A DNA stretch of 64,000 nucleotides. Source: Jidongwangia harbinensis. GTDB taxonomy: Bacteria; Actinomycetota; Actinomycetes; Mycobacteriales; Micromonosporaceae. The notes under the pieces are model-generated. The model searched no databases and had not been told where the DNA came from. It saw nothing but the letters and a program-made list of their open reading frames with translations. Positions 11,155 to 21,889 of this stretch are shown here, one piece after another (position 1 is the first letter of the stretch; every line of letters begins with the position of its first letter). Position numbers and translations under genes: made by a program. The stretch is taken from NCBI RefSeq assembly GCF_020216025.1, contig NZ_JAIWNC010000001.1, positions 533,584 through 597,583 on the forward strand. Reading direction: 5' to 3'.

Positions 11155-14100
11155 TCACATCACCTTCTGCTCGGCGGACATCTCGTCGTCCAGCGACATC
11201 TCGTGCTCGATGTCGTCGATCTCGTCCTGGGTCAGGCCGGCGAGAGTGAGGTCGGACGGCGTCGGGCCCCCCGCGGACGGTGCTGACGCGGCGGCCACCA
11301 CCGCGGCCAGAGCGGTGACCCAGTCCTGCGCCAAGGCGCTGATCTCGGCCTCCTCGAACAGGCCGTCCGGCCAGCTCCATGTCGTCCGCAGGCGGGGCCC
11401 GGCGGTTCCGTCGTAGGTGACGGCGGCGATCTCCAGGCTGTGTGACACCGGCTGGCGGGGGTCCGCGCCGCCCTGCAGCCCGAGTTCGTCGGCGGCCAGC
11501 GTCCAGGCGCCGGGGCCGGCGGCGTCCCCGGCCGGGAACCGGCCCAGGTAGTTGAAAGCCACCTGTGGGGCGGGAAAGCGGGCCAGCGTGGCCGCGCTGT
11601 CCGGGTCGAGGTGCCGCAGCACGCCGAACTCGGCCCTGGGCGGTACGGCGCGCAGCTGTTGCTTGACCCGTTTGACCGCCGCGGCGACCTCCGGCGGGCT
11701 CAGCCGCGCCCAGTCGACCGGGCCGGGGTCGAGGCGGACCGGGTGGATGCTGGTGAACCAGCCGACGGTGCGGGACAGGTCGGCCTCCGGGACCAGGCCG
11801 TCGCGCCCGTGCCCCTCGAGGTCGACGACGAGCGGGCCGGCGGCGTCCCGGCCGCGGCCGGCCGCCCAGTGCGGCACGGCCAGGGCCAGCGCCGCGAGCA
11901 GGACGTCGTCCACGCCGGCGTGGTACGCCGCCGGGGCGCTGCCGAGGGCGGCCGCGGCGGTGGCCGCCGGCACGTCCCGGGACACCGTGCGCAGCCGCTC
12001 GAAGACGTCGGCGCGGGGATCCAGCGGGCGGGACCCGATCGGCGGCTCCGCCCGGTCCAGGAGCCGCGCCCACCGCGGCGCCTCGGTGCGGCACCAGGCG
12101 GGATCGGCGCGGCCGGCAACGGCGAGCGCCCATGCCCGCAGCGGTGTCTGTACCGGGTCGAGCACCGGCGTCCGGCCGGCGGCCAGTTCCCGGCCGGCCG
12201 CCTCCAGGTCGGCGAGCAGGATCCGCCACGAGACACCGTCGACGGCCAGGTGGTGCACGGTGAGCGCGAGCCGGTGCGGCCCGGCCGGCCCGGCGTCGAA
12301 CCAGGTGGCCCGCACCAGGCGCCCGGCGGCCGGCCGCAGCCGGTTCCGGGCGGCGTCCGCCTCGGCCCGGACGCGGGCCGCCCGCTCGGTGTCACCGAGT
12401 CCGGCGACGTCCACCACCTGCAGGCAGTCCTCGGCCCGGACCGATCCGGCGGGTGGGATCTCCAGCTGCCACGGCTCGGCCGGGCCGACCCGGGCGACCA
12501 TCCGCAGGGCGGCGTGGTGGTCGAGCAGAACCTGCAGCGCGGCCCGGATGTGGTCGGCGGTGGTGGGTGCCGGCACCCGGACCAAGACGGTCTGGCTGAA
12601 GGCGTCCATCGGGCCGCCCAGATCGCGGGCCCGGGCCACCACCGGGGTGAGCGGGACCGCGCCGGTCTCGCTCGCGGCCGGGGCCGGGGCGGTCACCGCG
12701 GTCGCGGCCGCGGCCAGCGCGCGCACGGTGCGGAGCTCGTAGACGTCCCTCGGTCTGATCGCCAGTCCCTGGCGACGGGCCCGGCTGACCAGCTGGATCG
12801 ACATGATGCTGTCGCCGCCGAGCTCGAAGAAGCTGCCCTCGACGCCGACCTGGTCAAGTCCGAGGACCTCGGCGTACAGGCCGGCCAGGATTCGCTCGGC
12901 GGCGGTCACCGGAGCCGGTCCGGTCGGGGCGGCGTCGACCTCGGGCGCCGGCAGGGCCCGGCGGTCGACCTTGCCGCTCGGGGTGAGCGGCAGCCGGTCC
13001 AGCACCGTCAGGTGGGCCGGGAGCATGTGCTCGGGCAGTCGGTCCCGCAGCCAGGCCCGCACCTCGGCGACCGCCGGGCGGGCCCGTCCCGGGGTCACGT
13101 GGGCGACCAGGGCGGGCCGGCCGGCGCTGTCCTCGCGGACCGTCACGGTGGCGGAGCCCACGTCCGGGTGCCGGGTCAGGGTGCTCTCGATCTCGCCCGG
13201 CTCCACCCGGAAGCCGCGCAGGTTGACCATGTCGTCCGCACGTCCGACGTACTCCAGCTCGCCGTCGGGCCGGTACCGGACCCGGTCGCCGGTGCGGTAC
13301 AGGCGCCCGCCACCGGATCCGGCGTACGGGTCGGCGACGAACCGGTGCGCGGTCAGTCCCGGCCGCCCGGCGTATCCGAGAGCCAGCCGGTCACCACCGA
13401 CGTACAGCTCGCCGACCGCACCGACCGGAACCGGCCGGAGTACGGGGTCGAGCACGTGCGCGCTCAATCCGGCGACCGGCCGGCCGATCCGGGTCAGGTC
13501 ACCCCGGACGTCGTCCTCGGTCAGCCTCCGCGCGGTGACGTGCACGGTGGTCTCGGTGATGCCGTACATGTTGACCAGCTGCGGGCGGTCCCAGCCGTGC
13601 CGCTCGGTCCACCGCCGGACACTGGCGTGGTCGAGCGCCTCGCCGCCGAACACCACCCAGCGCAAGCGGTTCGGCGTGGCCGTACGGGCGTCCACCGCCT
13701 CCAGTTGCGCGAAGGCGGACGGCGTCTGGTTCAGCACGGTGACGCCGGTCCCGGTCAGCAGCCGGTGGAAGTCGTCGGGGCTGCGCGACACCCAGTAGGG
13801 CACGACGACGAGCCGGCCGCCGGTGGTGAGCGCCCCCCACACCTCCCAGACCGAGAAGTCGAACGAGGCGCTGTGGAACAACGACCAGACGTCGTCCGGG
13901 CCGACATCGAGGTTCTGCTCGCCCCACCGCAGCAGCCGGGTGACGGCGCGGTGCGGGACCCGGACGCCCTTGGGCTGCCCGGTGGAGCCGGAGGTGTAGA
14001 TGACGTAGGCGGGATCGTCGCCGGTGGCCGGGCGACGGCCCGTGGGGCGGGCTCCGGCGTGGACGTTCCAGGGGCCACGGGGAAGTCCGCCGACGTGTTC

Positions 14101-17100
14101 GGGGGTGCCGATGACGGTGGTGGCGCCGGCGTCGGCGAGCATGAAGGCGAGGCGCTCGGCCGGGTAGTCGACGTCGAGAGGCAGGTAGGCGGCGCCGGTC
14201 TTCAGGACGCCGAGGAGGTGGACGACGAGGTCGAGGGAACGGCTGACGCAGACGCCGACCAGGTCGCCCGGTCCGGTGCCCAGGCTCGCGGCGACCCGGT
14301 CCGAGCGCTCGCCGAGTTCTCGGTAGGTGATCTGGTCGGATCCGCAGACGACGGCGACGGCGTCGGGGCGCCGGCGGATCTGGTGCTGGACGAGGTCGTG
14401 GACCAGCCCGGGCCGCCCGGCCCCGGCCGGGGTGCCGGCCGACCAGCGCGCCACTGCCGCCCGCTCCGCCGCGCCGGCCAGCGGCCGGGTCAGGTAGCGC
14501 GCGTCCGGCGCCTCCACCATGTCCCACAGGGCCCGGACGTAGTAGTCGCGCAGAAGGCGCACCTGGTCGATGGTGAGGGCGTCGGTGTGGAAGTCCATCG
14601 CCATCAGGACCCGGCTGGACGACGGATCCCGGACCACGCCGATGTTCAGCGGGAAGTTCGTCGGCTCGGCCCGCACCGAGGTGAAGCTGCTGATCTTGTC
14701 GTCCAGGATTCTGGCCACGTCGCCGGACAGCACTTTCGACATCACGTGGAAGTGGTTGTAGACGAAGTTGACGTCGACCAGGCGGTCCACCCCCAGCAGG
14801 CGTTGCAGCTGCGCCATCGGGAAGCGCCGGTGCGGCAGCATGTCGCGTTCGGCGGCGAACACCTGGTCGATCAGGTCGGTCCAGGTTCCGTCGGGCAGCG
14901 CCTGCCGGAACGCGAGGGTGTTGAGGAACAGGCCGCGGACGTCGTCCCCGCCGTTCTCCTCCGGGCGCCCGTTCGCCGTCACGCCGATCAGGACGTCCCG
15001 GGATCCGGTCGCGTACCCGATGGTGCGCAGGCAGCCGGCCAGGAACAGGGTCTTCATCGGGGCGCCGCAGCGGCCGGCCAGCGCCCGCAGTGCCTCGCAC
15101 AGGTCGTCCGGCAGCAGCGTCTCCAGCGCGCCGTACCGCTGCCGGGCCTCGGTGGCGTACCACCACTCCCGGCTGAACCGGTCCTCGTCGGCCAGTTCGG
15201 CCGGCTCCGTCCGCGGCCACGGCAGGAGCCGGGTGTCCGGGTGGTCGGCCAGCCGGTCGCGCCAGAACCGCTGCGCGGTCTCCGAGCCGACCGCCTCCCG
15301 TTCGAGCGCGACGAAGTCGCGGTAGTGCGCTACCGGCGGTGTGCCGTCCGGGAGCCGGCCGGTCCGGAGGTCGTGATAGACGCGGAGGATCTCGCTCAGC
15401 GTCGAGTGCAGGCTCCACCCGTCGAACACGCCGTGGTGCTCGGTCAGCGTCCACTGGAAGACGTCGTCGCTGCGGCGGTGCACGTGCATCCGGAACAGCG
15501 GCGGCCGGGCGTGGTCGAACGGCGTGACCCGTTGCTCCTCCACGTAATCCCGGATCACCCGTTCCTGCGTCGCCGGGTCCGCCGTCCGCAGGTCGTCCAC
15601 GCCGACGGGCATGACGGCATGCGCGTACACCAGTTGCAGCGGTTCGCTGTAGTCGGTCAGGGCCAGGGCGGTGCGCAGGATCGGATGCCGCCGCACCACG
15701 TGGTCCACCGAGCGTTGGAAGGCCCCGGCGTCGAACTGCGCCGACACGGTCAGGCTGTCGACGTTGTGGTACGGCAACCGCTCGGGGTCGCGGGACATCT
15801 CGTAGACCATCCCGACCTGCAGGGCCACCATCGGGTACGCGTCCTCCAGGCCGTCCGGCAGTGCCGCCCGGTCCGCCTCGGCCACCAGCTCGAACGGGCC
15901 GAGTCCGGTGGCCTCCGGCCGGTCGCACGCCGTGGTCACCCGGGCCAGACCGGCCACCGTCGGCCGGTGGAACAGTTCCTGCAGCCCGAACGTCAGCCCC
16001 GCGGCCCGGGCCGCACCGAGCACCCGGATGCTGCGGATCGAGTCGCCGCCGAGGCCGAAGAAGTTGTCGTTCCGGCCGACCCGGTCCAGCCCCAGCGCCT
16101 CGGCCCAGATGCCGGCCAGCCGCTGCTCCACGTCGCCCACCGGCGCGACGAACTCGCCCGCGTCGCCGGGACGATCGGTGCCCGGCGCCGGCAGCCGCCG
16201 GTGATCGGTCTTACAGCTCGGGGTCAGCGGGATCTCGGCCAGCTCGACGAACCGGGTCGGCAGCATGTACTCCGGCAGCCATTGCGACAGCCACGCGCGT
16301 ACCGGCGTGATGTCCTGCTCCGGCCGGGCCACCAGGTAGCCGACCAACTGCGGGGTGCCGGTGTCGTCGGTCCGCAACGAGACAGCCGCCCGGGCGATGC
16401 CGGGATGGCGGCTGAGGACGGCCTCGATCTCGGTCAGTTCCACGCGGAAACCGCGGATCTTGACCATCGTGTCGGCGCGGCCGGCGTACTCGAGAGTGCC
16501 GTCCGGGCACCACCGCGCCAGGTCACCGCTGCGGTAGAGGCGGCCGCCGGTGTGCCCGCCGACCGGGTCCGCGACGAAGCGGCCCGCGGTCAGCCCGGGG
16601 CGCCGCAGGTACCCGCGGGCGACGCCGGCGCCGGCCACGTACATCTCCCCCACCACGCCGACCGGGCACGGCCGCAGCCGCTCGTCCAGCACGTGGATGT
16701 CGAGGTCGGCCAGCGGGCGGCCGATCTGGGTGCGGGCCCGGTCCAGGTCGGCCGCGGTGACCACGCGGAAGGTGTTGTGCACGGTGGTCTCGGTGATGCC
16801 GTACATGTTGACCAGCCGCGGGCGGTCCCAGCCGTGGCGCCCGGCCCAGCGCCGGACGCTGCCGTGGTCCAGGGGCTCGCCGGCGAAGATCACGTACCGC
16901 ACGGCGAGCCGCGCCGCGCCGGCCGCCCGCTCGTCCGCGGCCTCGAACTGGACGAAGGCGGACGGCGTCTGGCTGAACACCGTGACGGCCTGTTCGCGCA
17001 CCAGCGCGTGCAGCTCGTCGGGGTTCCTGGTGGTCCGGTGCGGGACGACGACGAGCCGGCCACCGGTGCTGAGCGCACCCCACATCTCCCACACCGAGAC

Positions 17101-19077
17101 GTCGAACGAGGCACTGTGGACCATCGACCAGACGTCGTCGGGGCCGACGTCGTAGCTGAGCCGGGCCGAGGCGAACAGCCGGGCCACGTTGCGGTGGGTG
17201 ATCTCGACGCCCTTCGGCCGCCCGGTGGAGCCGGAGGTGTAGATGACGTACGCGAGGTCGTCGCCGGTGGCCGTACGGCGGGCGGTGGGTCCGCCGGCCG
17301 GCGGGTGGCCGGCGGTGAGGGATCCGTCGGGGTGGCCGTGGTGGACGTGCCAGGGTCCGTCGGGCAGTTCGCCGGCTGCCTCCGGGGCGCCGATGACCGT
17401 GCTGACACCGGCGTCGGAGAGCATGAAGGCGAGGCGCTCGGCCGGGTAGTCGACGTCGAGAGGCAGGTAGGCGGCGCCGGCCTTGAGGACGCCGAGGAGG
17501 TGGACGACGAGAGCCAGCGAACGGCTGACGCAGACGCCGACCAGGTCGCCCGGCCCGATGCCGTGGGCACGCAGGTGGCCGGCGACGCGATCGGAGCGTT
17601 CCCCGAGTTCGCGATAGGTCAGGTGGTCGGGGCCGCAGACCACGGCGGTGGCGTCGGGGCGCCGGCCGATCTGGTACCCGACGAGGTCGTGGATGAGTCC
17701 GTCGTGCTCGACCTCGACCGGGCTGCCGGCCGACCAGCGCGCCACCGCCGTGCGCTCGTCCGCACCGGCCATGCACAGCTCGTCCACCGGCACGTCCGGC
17801 TGATCCAGCGCCGTGTCCAGCAGCCGGGACCAGTGATCGAAGAACCGGTCGGCCGACGTCCGCAGGAACAGGTCGGTGCCGTACTCCAGCTCGACCTCGT
17901 ACCGCTCGCCGGTGTCGTTGACGGTGAGCGTCAGGTCCAGCTTGGCGGTTCCGGTCGGCACGAACTCGCGCCGCAGGACCGGCGCGGCGTCGTGCGCCGC
18001 CGGGCTGTTCTCGTGGAAGGCGAACAGCACCTGCACCAGCGGGGCGTGGCTGGGAGTGCGCTCCGGCAGCAGTTCGCTGACCAGCAACTGGAACGGCAGC
18101 TCGGCGGATTCCAGCGCGTCGAGCAACGACGCCCGGGACCGCGTGACGGTCTCGATGAACGTCGGGCGCCCGCCGAGATCGGTCCGCAGCACCGCGGTGT
18201 TGACGAACAGGCCCACGACGTCGTGCAGGGCCGGATCGCTGCGTCCGGACACCGGAACCCCGATCACGACGTCGGTCTGGCCGCTCTGCCGGTGTACGAA
18301 CGCGGTGAACGCCGCGAGCAGGACCAGGTTCGGGGTGCTCCCGTGGCGGCGGGCGAACGCCACCACCCGTTCGCGCACCTGCGGCCCCAGATCGAACCGC
18401 AGCGTCCGGCCGCGGTCGGTGAGATTCCGTGGCCGGGGATGGTCGCGACCGAGTTCGAGCACCGCCGGCGCGTCGCGCAACTCGCCGGCCCGGCGGGCCA
18501 GGAGCGCGGCGGCCTCGGGTCCGGCCAGCCGGCGTCGCTGCTCGACACAGTGCTCCAGGTACCGGTCGTCCGGCGCGGCCGGCAGCGGTGCGCCCGCGAG
18601 CGCCGCGGCCACCTGCCGTTCGACGATCTCCAGCGACAGGCCGTCGATCGCGATGTGGTGAAAGCACACGCAGATCTCGGTAGCACCGGTCGCGTCGCCG
18701 ATGACCGCCATCCGCACCAGCGGTCCGTGGGCGAGGTCGAACGGCGCCACCGCCAGCGCGCCGGCGATCTCGTCGCACCGCTGACCGCGGCCGCGCACCG
18801 GCACCCCGGTCAGGTCGTGCACCGCCACCGGCACGTCCCGGACAGCCGGCAGCCGCTGCATCGGCGCACCGTCGACCTCGGCGAACTGTGTGAACAGCGC
18901 ACCATGGCGGACGAGGACCGCACGGACCGCGGTGACGACCTCCGGCACCGGGATCCCCGGTCGCAACCGCCACCGGACCGGGACGTGGTAGGTCGCCAGT
19001 CCGGGAGCCCAACGGTCGATGAACCAGAGACGTTCCTGCTCGTAGCTCATCGGCCACAGTTGCTCGTCGGCACGCAT
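11155..19077 (-). CDS. NRPS A: C-A-T-C-A-T-E, two modules (unassigned; Thr to D)
   Basis: A 2640-residue synthetase and the first in the operon. Domains: C (HHIAIDG about 139), A1 ([10 protein letters not shown] about 613), carrier (LGGDS about 1009), C ([10 protein letters not shown] about 1212), A2 ([10 protein letters not shown] about 1694), carrier (LGGDS about 2087) and epimerase ([10 protein letters not shown] about 2276, [11 protein letters not shown]). The A2 code reads DFWNVGMVHK, a clear threonine type. The A1 code reads DVWSIAMVHK, close to the Thr scaffold, but I cannot assign it. A C domain at the extreme N-terminus suggests acylation of the first residue or input from another protein. 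The last 40 residues are acidic and lie after the epimerase, as expected for a donor docking (COM) segment toward NRPS B. The start is fixed by AGGAGG at 19084-19089, six bases upstream of the ATG. Confidence 0.95.
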   Translation of the reverse strand: MRADEQLWPMSYEQERLWFIDRWAPGLATYHVPVRWRLRPGIPVPEVVTAVRAVLVRHGALFTQFAEVDGAPMQRLPAVRDVPVAVHDLTGVPVRGRGQRCDEIAGALAVAPFDLAHGPLVRMAVIGDATGATEICVCFHHIAIDGLSLEIVERQVAAALAGAPLPAAPDDRYLEHCVEQRRRLAGPEAAALLARRAGELRDAPAVLELGRDHPRPRNLTDRGRTLRFDLGPQVRERVVAFARRHGSTPNLVLLAAFTAFVHRQSGQTDVVIGVPVSGRSDPALHDVVGLFVNTAVLRTDLGGRPTFIETVTRSRASLLDALESAELPFQLLVSELLPERTPSHAPLVQVLFAFHENSPAAHDAAPVLRREFVPTGTAKLDLTLTVNDTGERYEVELEYGTDLFLRTSADRFFDHWSRLLDTALDQPDVPVDELCMAGADERTAVARWSAGSPVEVEHDGLIHDLVGYQIGRRPDATAVVCGPDHLTYRELGERSDRVAGHLRAHGIGPGDLVGVCVSRSLALVVHLLGVLKAGAAYLPLDVDYPAERLAFMLSDAGVSTVIGAPEAAGELPDGPWHVHHGHPDGSLTAGHPPAGGPTARRTATGDDLAYVIYTSGSTGRPKGVEITHRNVARLFASARLSYDVGPDDVWSMVHSASFDVSVWEMWGALSTGGRLVVVPHRTTRNPDELHALVREQAVTVFSQTPSAFVQFEAADERAAGAARLAVRYVIFAGEPLDHGSVRRWAGRHGWDRPRLVNMYGITETTVHNTFRVVTAADLDRARTQIGRPLADLDIHVLDERLRPCPVGVVGEMYVAGAGVARGYLRRPGLTAGRFVADPVGGHTGGRLYRSGDLARWCPDGTLEYAGRADTMVKIRGFRVELTEIEAVLSRHPGIARAAVSLRTDDTGTPQLVGYLVARPEQDITPVRAWLSQWLPEYMLPTRFVELAEIPLTPSCKTDHRRLPAPGTDRPGDAGEFVAPVGDVEQRLAGIWAEALGLDRVGRNDNFFGLGGDSIRSIRVLGAARAAGLTFGLQELFHRPTVAGLARVTTACDRPEATGLGPFELVAEADRAALPDGLEDAYPMVALQVGMVYEMSRDPERLPYHNVDSLTVSAQFDAGAFQRSVDHVVRRHPILRTALALTDYSEPLQLVYAHAVMPVGVDDLRTADPATQERVIRDYVEEQRVTPFDHARPPLFRMHVHRRSDDVFQWTLTEHHGVFDGWSLHSTLSEILRVYHDLRTGRLPDGTPPVAHYRDFVALEREAVGSETAQRFWRDRLADHPDTRLLPWPRTEPAELADEDRFSREWWYATEARQRYGALETLLPDDLCEALRALAGRCGAPMKTLFLAGCLRTIGYATGSRDVLIGVTANGRPEENGGDDVRGLFLNTLAFRQALPDGTWTDLIDQVFAAERDMLPHRRFPMAQLQRLLGVDRLVDVNFVYNHFHVMSKVLSGDVARILDDKISSFTSVRAEPTNFPLNIGVVRDPSSSRVLMAMDFHTDALTIDQVRLLRDYYVRALWDMVEAPDARYLTRPLAGAAERAAVARWSAGTPAGAGRPGLVHDLVQHQIRRRPDAVAVVCGSDQITYRELGERSDRVAASLGTGPGDLVGVCVSRSLDLVVHLLGVLKTGAAYLPLDVDYPAERLAFMLADAGATTVIGTPEHVGGLPRGPWNVHAGARPTGRRPATGDDPAYVIYTSGSTGQPKGVRVPHRAVTRLLRWGEQNLDVGPDDVWSLFHSASFDFSVWEVWGALTTGGRLVVVPYWVSRSPDDFHRLLTGTGVTVLNQTPSAFAQLEAVDARTATPNRLRWVVFGGEALDHASVRRWTERHGWDRPQLVNMYGITETTVHVTARRLTEDDVRGDLTRIGRPVAGLSAHVLDPVLRPVPVGAVGELYVGGDRLALGYAGRPGLTAHRFVADPYAGSGGGRLYRTGDRVRYRPDGELEYVGRADDMVNLRGFRVEPGEIESTLTRHPDVGSATVTVREDSAGRPALVAHVTPGRARPAVAEVRAWLRDRLPEHMLPAHLTVLDRLPLTPSGKVDRRALPAPEVDAAPTGPAPVTAAERILAGLYAEVLGLDQVGVEGSFFELGGDSIMSIQLVSRARRQGLAIRPRDVYELRTVRALAAAATAVTAPAPAASETGAVPLTPVVARARDLGGPMDAFSQTVLVRVPAPTTADHIRAALQVLLDHHAALRMVARVGPAEPWQLEIPPAGSVRAEDCLQVVDVAGLGDTERAARVRAEADAARNRLRPAAGRLVRATWFDAGPAGPHRLALTVHHLAVDGVSWRILLADLEAAGRELAAGRTPVLDPVQTPLRAWALAVAGRADPAWCRTEAPRWARLLDRAEPPIGSRPLDPRADVFERLRTVSRDVPAATAAAALGSAPAAYHAGVDDVLLAALALAVPHWAAGRGRDAAGPLVVDLEGHGRDGLVPEADLSRTVGWFTSIHPVRLDPGPVDWARLSPPEVAAAVKRVKQQLRAVPPRAEFGVLRHLDPDSAATLARFPAPQVAFNYLGRFPAGDAAGPGAWTLAADELGLQGGADPRQPVSHSLEIAAVTYDGTAGPRLRTTWSWPDGLFEEAEISALAQDWVTALAAVVAAASAPSAGGPTPSDLTLAGLTQDEIDDIEHEMSLDDEMSAEQKVM
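14120..14225 (-). repeat. Near-identical A-domain segment, copy 2 (copy 1 at about 17400-17505)
   Basis: Inside NRPS A, the DNA coding for the A3 region of the second A domain is nearly identical over about 90 bases to the same region of the first A domain near 17400-17505. Synonymous positions are also conserved. The substrate-pocket regions further on differ. This points to a recent duplication or gene conversion within the gene. Confidence 0.75.
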
Positions 19078-19112
19078 CGGGGTCCTCCTACCAGGATCGA
19101 AAAGCGGGTCGG

Positions 19113-19325
19113 TCAGGCGGGGTTCATGGCCTCTGCGAGGCTGCGCGGTCGCATGTCCACCCAGTTCTCTTCGACGTACCGGAGGCTGTCGGCGCGGCTG
19201 CCCGGCCCGCGGGCCACGGTCCAGCCCGCCGGGACCTCCGCGAACTCCGGCCAGAGCGAGTACTGCGACTCGTCGTTCACCAGCACCAGGAAGACGCCGT
19301 CCTCGTCATCGAACGGATTTGCCAT
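19113..19325 (-). CDS. mbtH: MbtH-like protein
   Basis: This 70-residue protein matches the MbtH family over its full length. It begins [17 protein letters not shown] and continues with [15 protein letters not shown] and [10 protein letters not shown], the family's invariant Trp-rich core. MbtH proteins bind NRPS adenylation domains and help them fold and activate amino acids. It is the first gene of the leftward operon, 35 bp before NRPS A. The SD sequence is weak (GAG about 9 bases before the ATG). Confidence 0.97.
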   Translation of the reverse strand: MANPFDDEDGVFLVLVNDESQYSLWPEFAEVPAGWTVARGPGSRADSLRYVEENWVDMRPRSLAEAMNPA

Positions 19326-19767
19326 GTCGGTCTCGCTTTCGATGGGGAATCGGAGGTTGCGCGGCGGTCACCCGGGAGGAACTCACGTGGAGTCCGCCGA
19401 ACGGCCGGGAGGAGTCTGCGGCGCGTCGTTCACCGGAAACGCACGGATCCTGCATGCCTCGCCGCGCGCCCTCGGTCAGCAGCAGGACGGCGCACAGCCG
19501 GAATCACCGCCGTCGCCGCCCGCACCCGCCGGCACGCCCGGGACAGCAACCGACCGCCGGCCCTCGCCTGGCGACCCTGCCGAAAGTCCCGGGCCGCCGG
19601 CAGCGGAGTCTGTGCAGATTCGATGAACGCCCTCCGCGAAGCTGGGCCGACCGCGCGACCGGCCGGCTCGAACGGCGCGACGGCGGAACCAACACCGCGC
19701 CGGCGAGGTACGACGGTGAAGAGGACGCCCTTCCCCGATTGTTCGACGACCCGGTAAGGAGCCCGCC
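19326..19767. promoter_or_regulatory. Divergent intergenic region between mbtH and glycosyltransferase gene
   Basis: This 442-base region should hold the promoter of the leftward NRPS operon and that of the rightward glycosyltransferase gene. Open frames here look like shadows without SD or recognisable domains. I see no clear -10/-35 pair or operator. The AAGGAG of the glycosyltransferase gene lies at about 19756-19761. Confidence 0.4.
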
Positions 19768-20688
19768 ATGCCCGAAGCCCCGTGCTGCACCGTCATCGTT
19801 CCCACCTACAACCGCTCCCGGCTGCTGAGCTACACGCTCGACTCGCTGGTCCGGCAGGACCTGCCGGCGCGGTCGTACGAGGTCGTGGTCGTCGACGACG
19901 GCTCCTCCGACGACACGGCAGAGGTGGTAGCCGGATACCGGCACCGGCTCGACATCCACTATCACTTCCAGCCCGACGACGGGTACCGGGTCGCGCGGGC
20001 GCGCAACACCGGCATCACCCATGCCCGCGCGCCGCTGTGCGTCTTCCTCGACTCCGGGGTGATCGCCCACACCGGGTGCCTGTCGGCGCACGTCGAGCGG
20101 CACCTCCGGGAGCCCCGGCCGGTCGCCCTCTGCGGCTACGTGTTCGGATACAACCTGAACAACGAGGACGAGCGCGTGGTGCTCGAGACGCTCGACCTCA
20201 ACGACCCCGACAGTGCCATCGACGCGTTCACCCGGGCCGGCGAGGCACTCGACCACCGCGACGCGTTCTACCGGCGCTACGGCGACGACTTCGGCGGGCT
20301 GCCCGCTCCCTGGTTGATGTACTGGACCTCCAACGCCTCCGCCGCGACCGACATGCTGCGCGAGGTGGGCGGTTTCGACGAGCAGTTCCAGCGCTGGGGT
20401 GGCGAGGACGTGGATCTGGGCTATCGCCTCTACCGGGCCGGCGCCCGGATCCAGCTCGAACGCCGGGCCACCGCCATCCACTATCCGCACGACAAGGTCG
20501 ACGACGTGCTGCAGGCGGCCGCCGCCGTGAATTACCGGTACATCGCCCGCAAGTACGACACGCCGATCACCCGGCTGCTGGCCATCGAGCCGATGATCAG
20601 CTTCTTCGCGCTCAACGAGCTGATCGAGCGATACGCCATCCCCAACCTGGACGCGCCGGCACCCGCGCGGTCCACCGCCGACCGGTGA
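19768..20688 (+). CDS. Family 2 glycosyltransferase (GT-A fold)
   Basis: This 306-residue protein has a GT-A Rossmann core: TVIVPTYNRS at the N-terminus, VVVDDGSSDDT near residue 40 for nucleotide binding, and FLDSGV near residue 90 in place of a classic DXD. The C-terminal part GGFDEQFQRWGGEDVDLGYR matches the galactosyltransferase-like C domain (Glyco_transf_7C), with the ED pair as likely catalytic residues. There are no membrane helices, so it is probably cytoplasmic. It diverges from the NRPS operon and could glycosylate the peptide (inference), but an unrelated polysaccharide role is possible. AAGGAG six bases upstream supports the start. Confidence 0.88.
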   Translation: MPEAPCCTVIVPTYNRSRLLSYTLDSLVRQDLPARSYEVVVVDDGSSDDTAEVVAGYRHRLDIHYHFQPDDGYRVARARNTGITHARAPLCVFLDSGVIAHTGCLSAHVERHLREPRPVALCGYVFGYNLNNEDERVVLETLDLNDPDSAIDAFTRAGEALDHRDAFYRRYGDDFGGLPAPWLMYWTSNASAATDMLREVGGFDEQFQRWGGEDVDLGYRLYRAGARIQLERRATAIHYPHDKVDDVLQAAAAVNYRYIARKYDTPITRLLAIEPMISFFALNELIERYAIPNLDAPAPARSTADR

Positions 20689-20826
20689 CCGAGATCCTCG
20701 ACGCCGGCGTCGGAGGGCTCACGGTCCCCCGCGCCGTCATCGACCGGCTGACGGGAGCCGCGTACGGCCGATGCCGTCCTCTGGTGCGGCCGTGGCGCTC
20801 CTTTCCCGGAGCGACACAATGCCGGT

Positions 20827-21369
20827 ATGCAGCAGACCGTGATGGTGGCTCTGGTTACCGGAATCCTCACCGCTTCCGCCGCATTGACGGCAAGCTGGCT
20901 CACGAGTAGAGCGACGATCAACGCCGCGCGGCTGAATGTCACGACCAACGCGGAGAACCAACGCCGGGAGCGGGCCAGGGATCTGCGCCGCTCCGCGTAC
21001 GTTGATCTGCTCACCTACGTAGCTGAGGTGCGCTGGCGGGTCAGAGATCTGGTTCACCGGGCAGCCGCCGGGGACGAAACCGCCTTGATCGAATTCCGCA
21101 CCGAGAGAAACGCGGTCGGCGGCGAACTCGCCCGTCGTCGATACGTGGTCTACCTCGAAGGTCCGGAGTCGATCCGGGAATCGGTCGATCGCCTCCAGGC
21201 CGCTCTTGATCTTTTGGGAGATGACCTCGATCGCGCCTTGCAGCTGCGGGATCCGGATGCGATCAGGGCGGAGGTACGAGCGGCGAGAGAGGCACTCAGT
21301 CAGGAAACTCAGGCATTCATCGCTCAGGCACAAGCTGCACTATTCGACGCGGATTCCAAGCTGATTTGA
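20827..21369 (+). CDS. Hypothetical membrane-anchored protein
   Basis: I do not recognise this 180-residue protein. It starts with one hydrophobic helix (about residues 5-25). A charged, probably coiled-coil region follows, rich in Arg, Glu and Ala (about 35-165). This layout suggests an N-terminal anchor with a cytoplasmic helical body. A GGAG-like stretch lies just upstream of the ATG. An open frame on the opposite strand lacks domain features, and I regard it as the shadow. It ends directly before the FecCD relic. Confidence 0.6.
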   Translation: MQQTVMVALVTGILTASAALTASWLTSRATINAARLNVTTNAENQRRERARDLRRSAYVDLLTYVAEVRWRVRDLVHRAAAGDETALIEFRTERNAVGGELARRRYVVYLEGPESIRESVDRLQAALDLLGDDLDRALQLRDPDAIRAEVRAAREALSQETQAFIAQAQAALFDADSKLI

Positions 21370-21502
21370 TCGCTGCTCTCGTCGTCGCCGCGGACCCCCT
21401 GGCCCGCAGCGGCCCCTTCGGCGCCGCACTGCCCGTCGGCGCCGTCACGGCCGTATCGGGGCCGTCGCCCTCCTGCTGATTCTCCACCGCGCCAACGCCT
21501 GA
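21370..21502 (+). pseudogene. Relic of FecCD-type iron-siderophore permease, C-terminal piece
   Basis: The first frame reads DPLARSGPFGAALPVGAVTAV, and a shifted frame then reads AVALLLILHRANA followed by a stop. Together they match the last helix and tail of FecCD permeases, the membrane subunit of siderophore ABC importers. The rest of the gene is missing and a frameshift separates the two parts. The ATPase relic follows directly, in the usual operon order. Confidence 0.7.
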
Positions 21503-21509
21503 CCGGGAG

Positions 21510-21747
21510 ATGTCCATGGCCGCTCGCCTCACAGTGCACGACATCCAGCTCGGCTACGGTGGCGCCCCGGCGGTCGACGGTGTCACGCTCGAGATCCCGG
21601 ACGCACGGAATGCTCAGCGTGGTGTTCAACCTGAATGCGCTGGTCGTGGAGTGCCCCGCCACGGGCCGGCCGCTGGTCGTGCCGACCGGGCCGTCGGAAA
21701 GTCGGGCACGCGAACCGCACCGAACTGGCTCATCACGACCGTCATGA
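21510..21747 (+). pseudogene. Relic of siderophore ABC importer ATPase (FecE type) with the middle deleted
   Basis: From the ATG at 21516 the frame reads AARLTVHDIQLGYGGAPAVD and VTLEIPDA, the N-terminus of FecE/FepC-type ATPases just before the Walker A loop. It then jumps, in another frame, to VFNLNALVVECPATGRPLVV, which matches the C-terminus of the same family. About 200 residues, including Walker A, the signature and Walker B, are lost. It cannot encode a working ATPase. Confidence 0.72.
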
Positions 21748-21889
21748 CCACGCTGGCAACCCTCGGCATCGTCGGCTGCTGCCGCCGCCGCGATCTCCAC
21801 GCCTGAGTGACGGGCCGTCACCACCACGTCCCGGACTGCGCCTACGCGCCGTTGGCGGTGCTGGTGTCGATGCCCCGGCGTCGGCCGGA

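Noticed and set aside
3367..19626. Very long open frames on the plus strand, up to more than 2600 codons, opposite the NRPS genes
   Set aside because: They lack SD sequences and domains and are rich in Arg, Gly, Ala and Pro, as expected for antisense frames of high-GC codon usage. The minus-strand frames carry complete NRPS motifs.
20737..21333. Minus-strand frame of about 198 codons opposite the small membrane-anchored protein
   Set aside because: The plus-strand frame has a clear N-terminal hydrophobic helix, coiled region and plausible start; the minus frame shows no family or SD.
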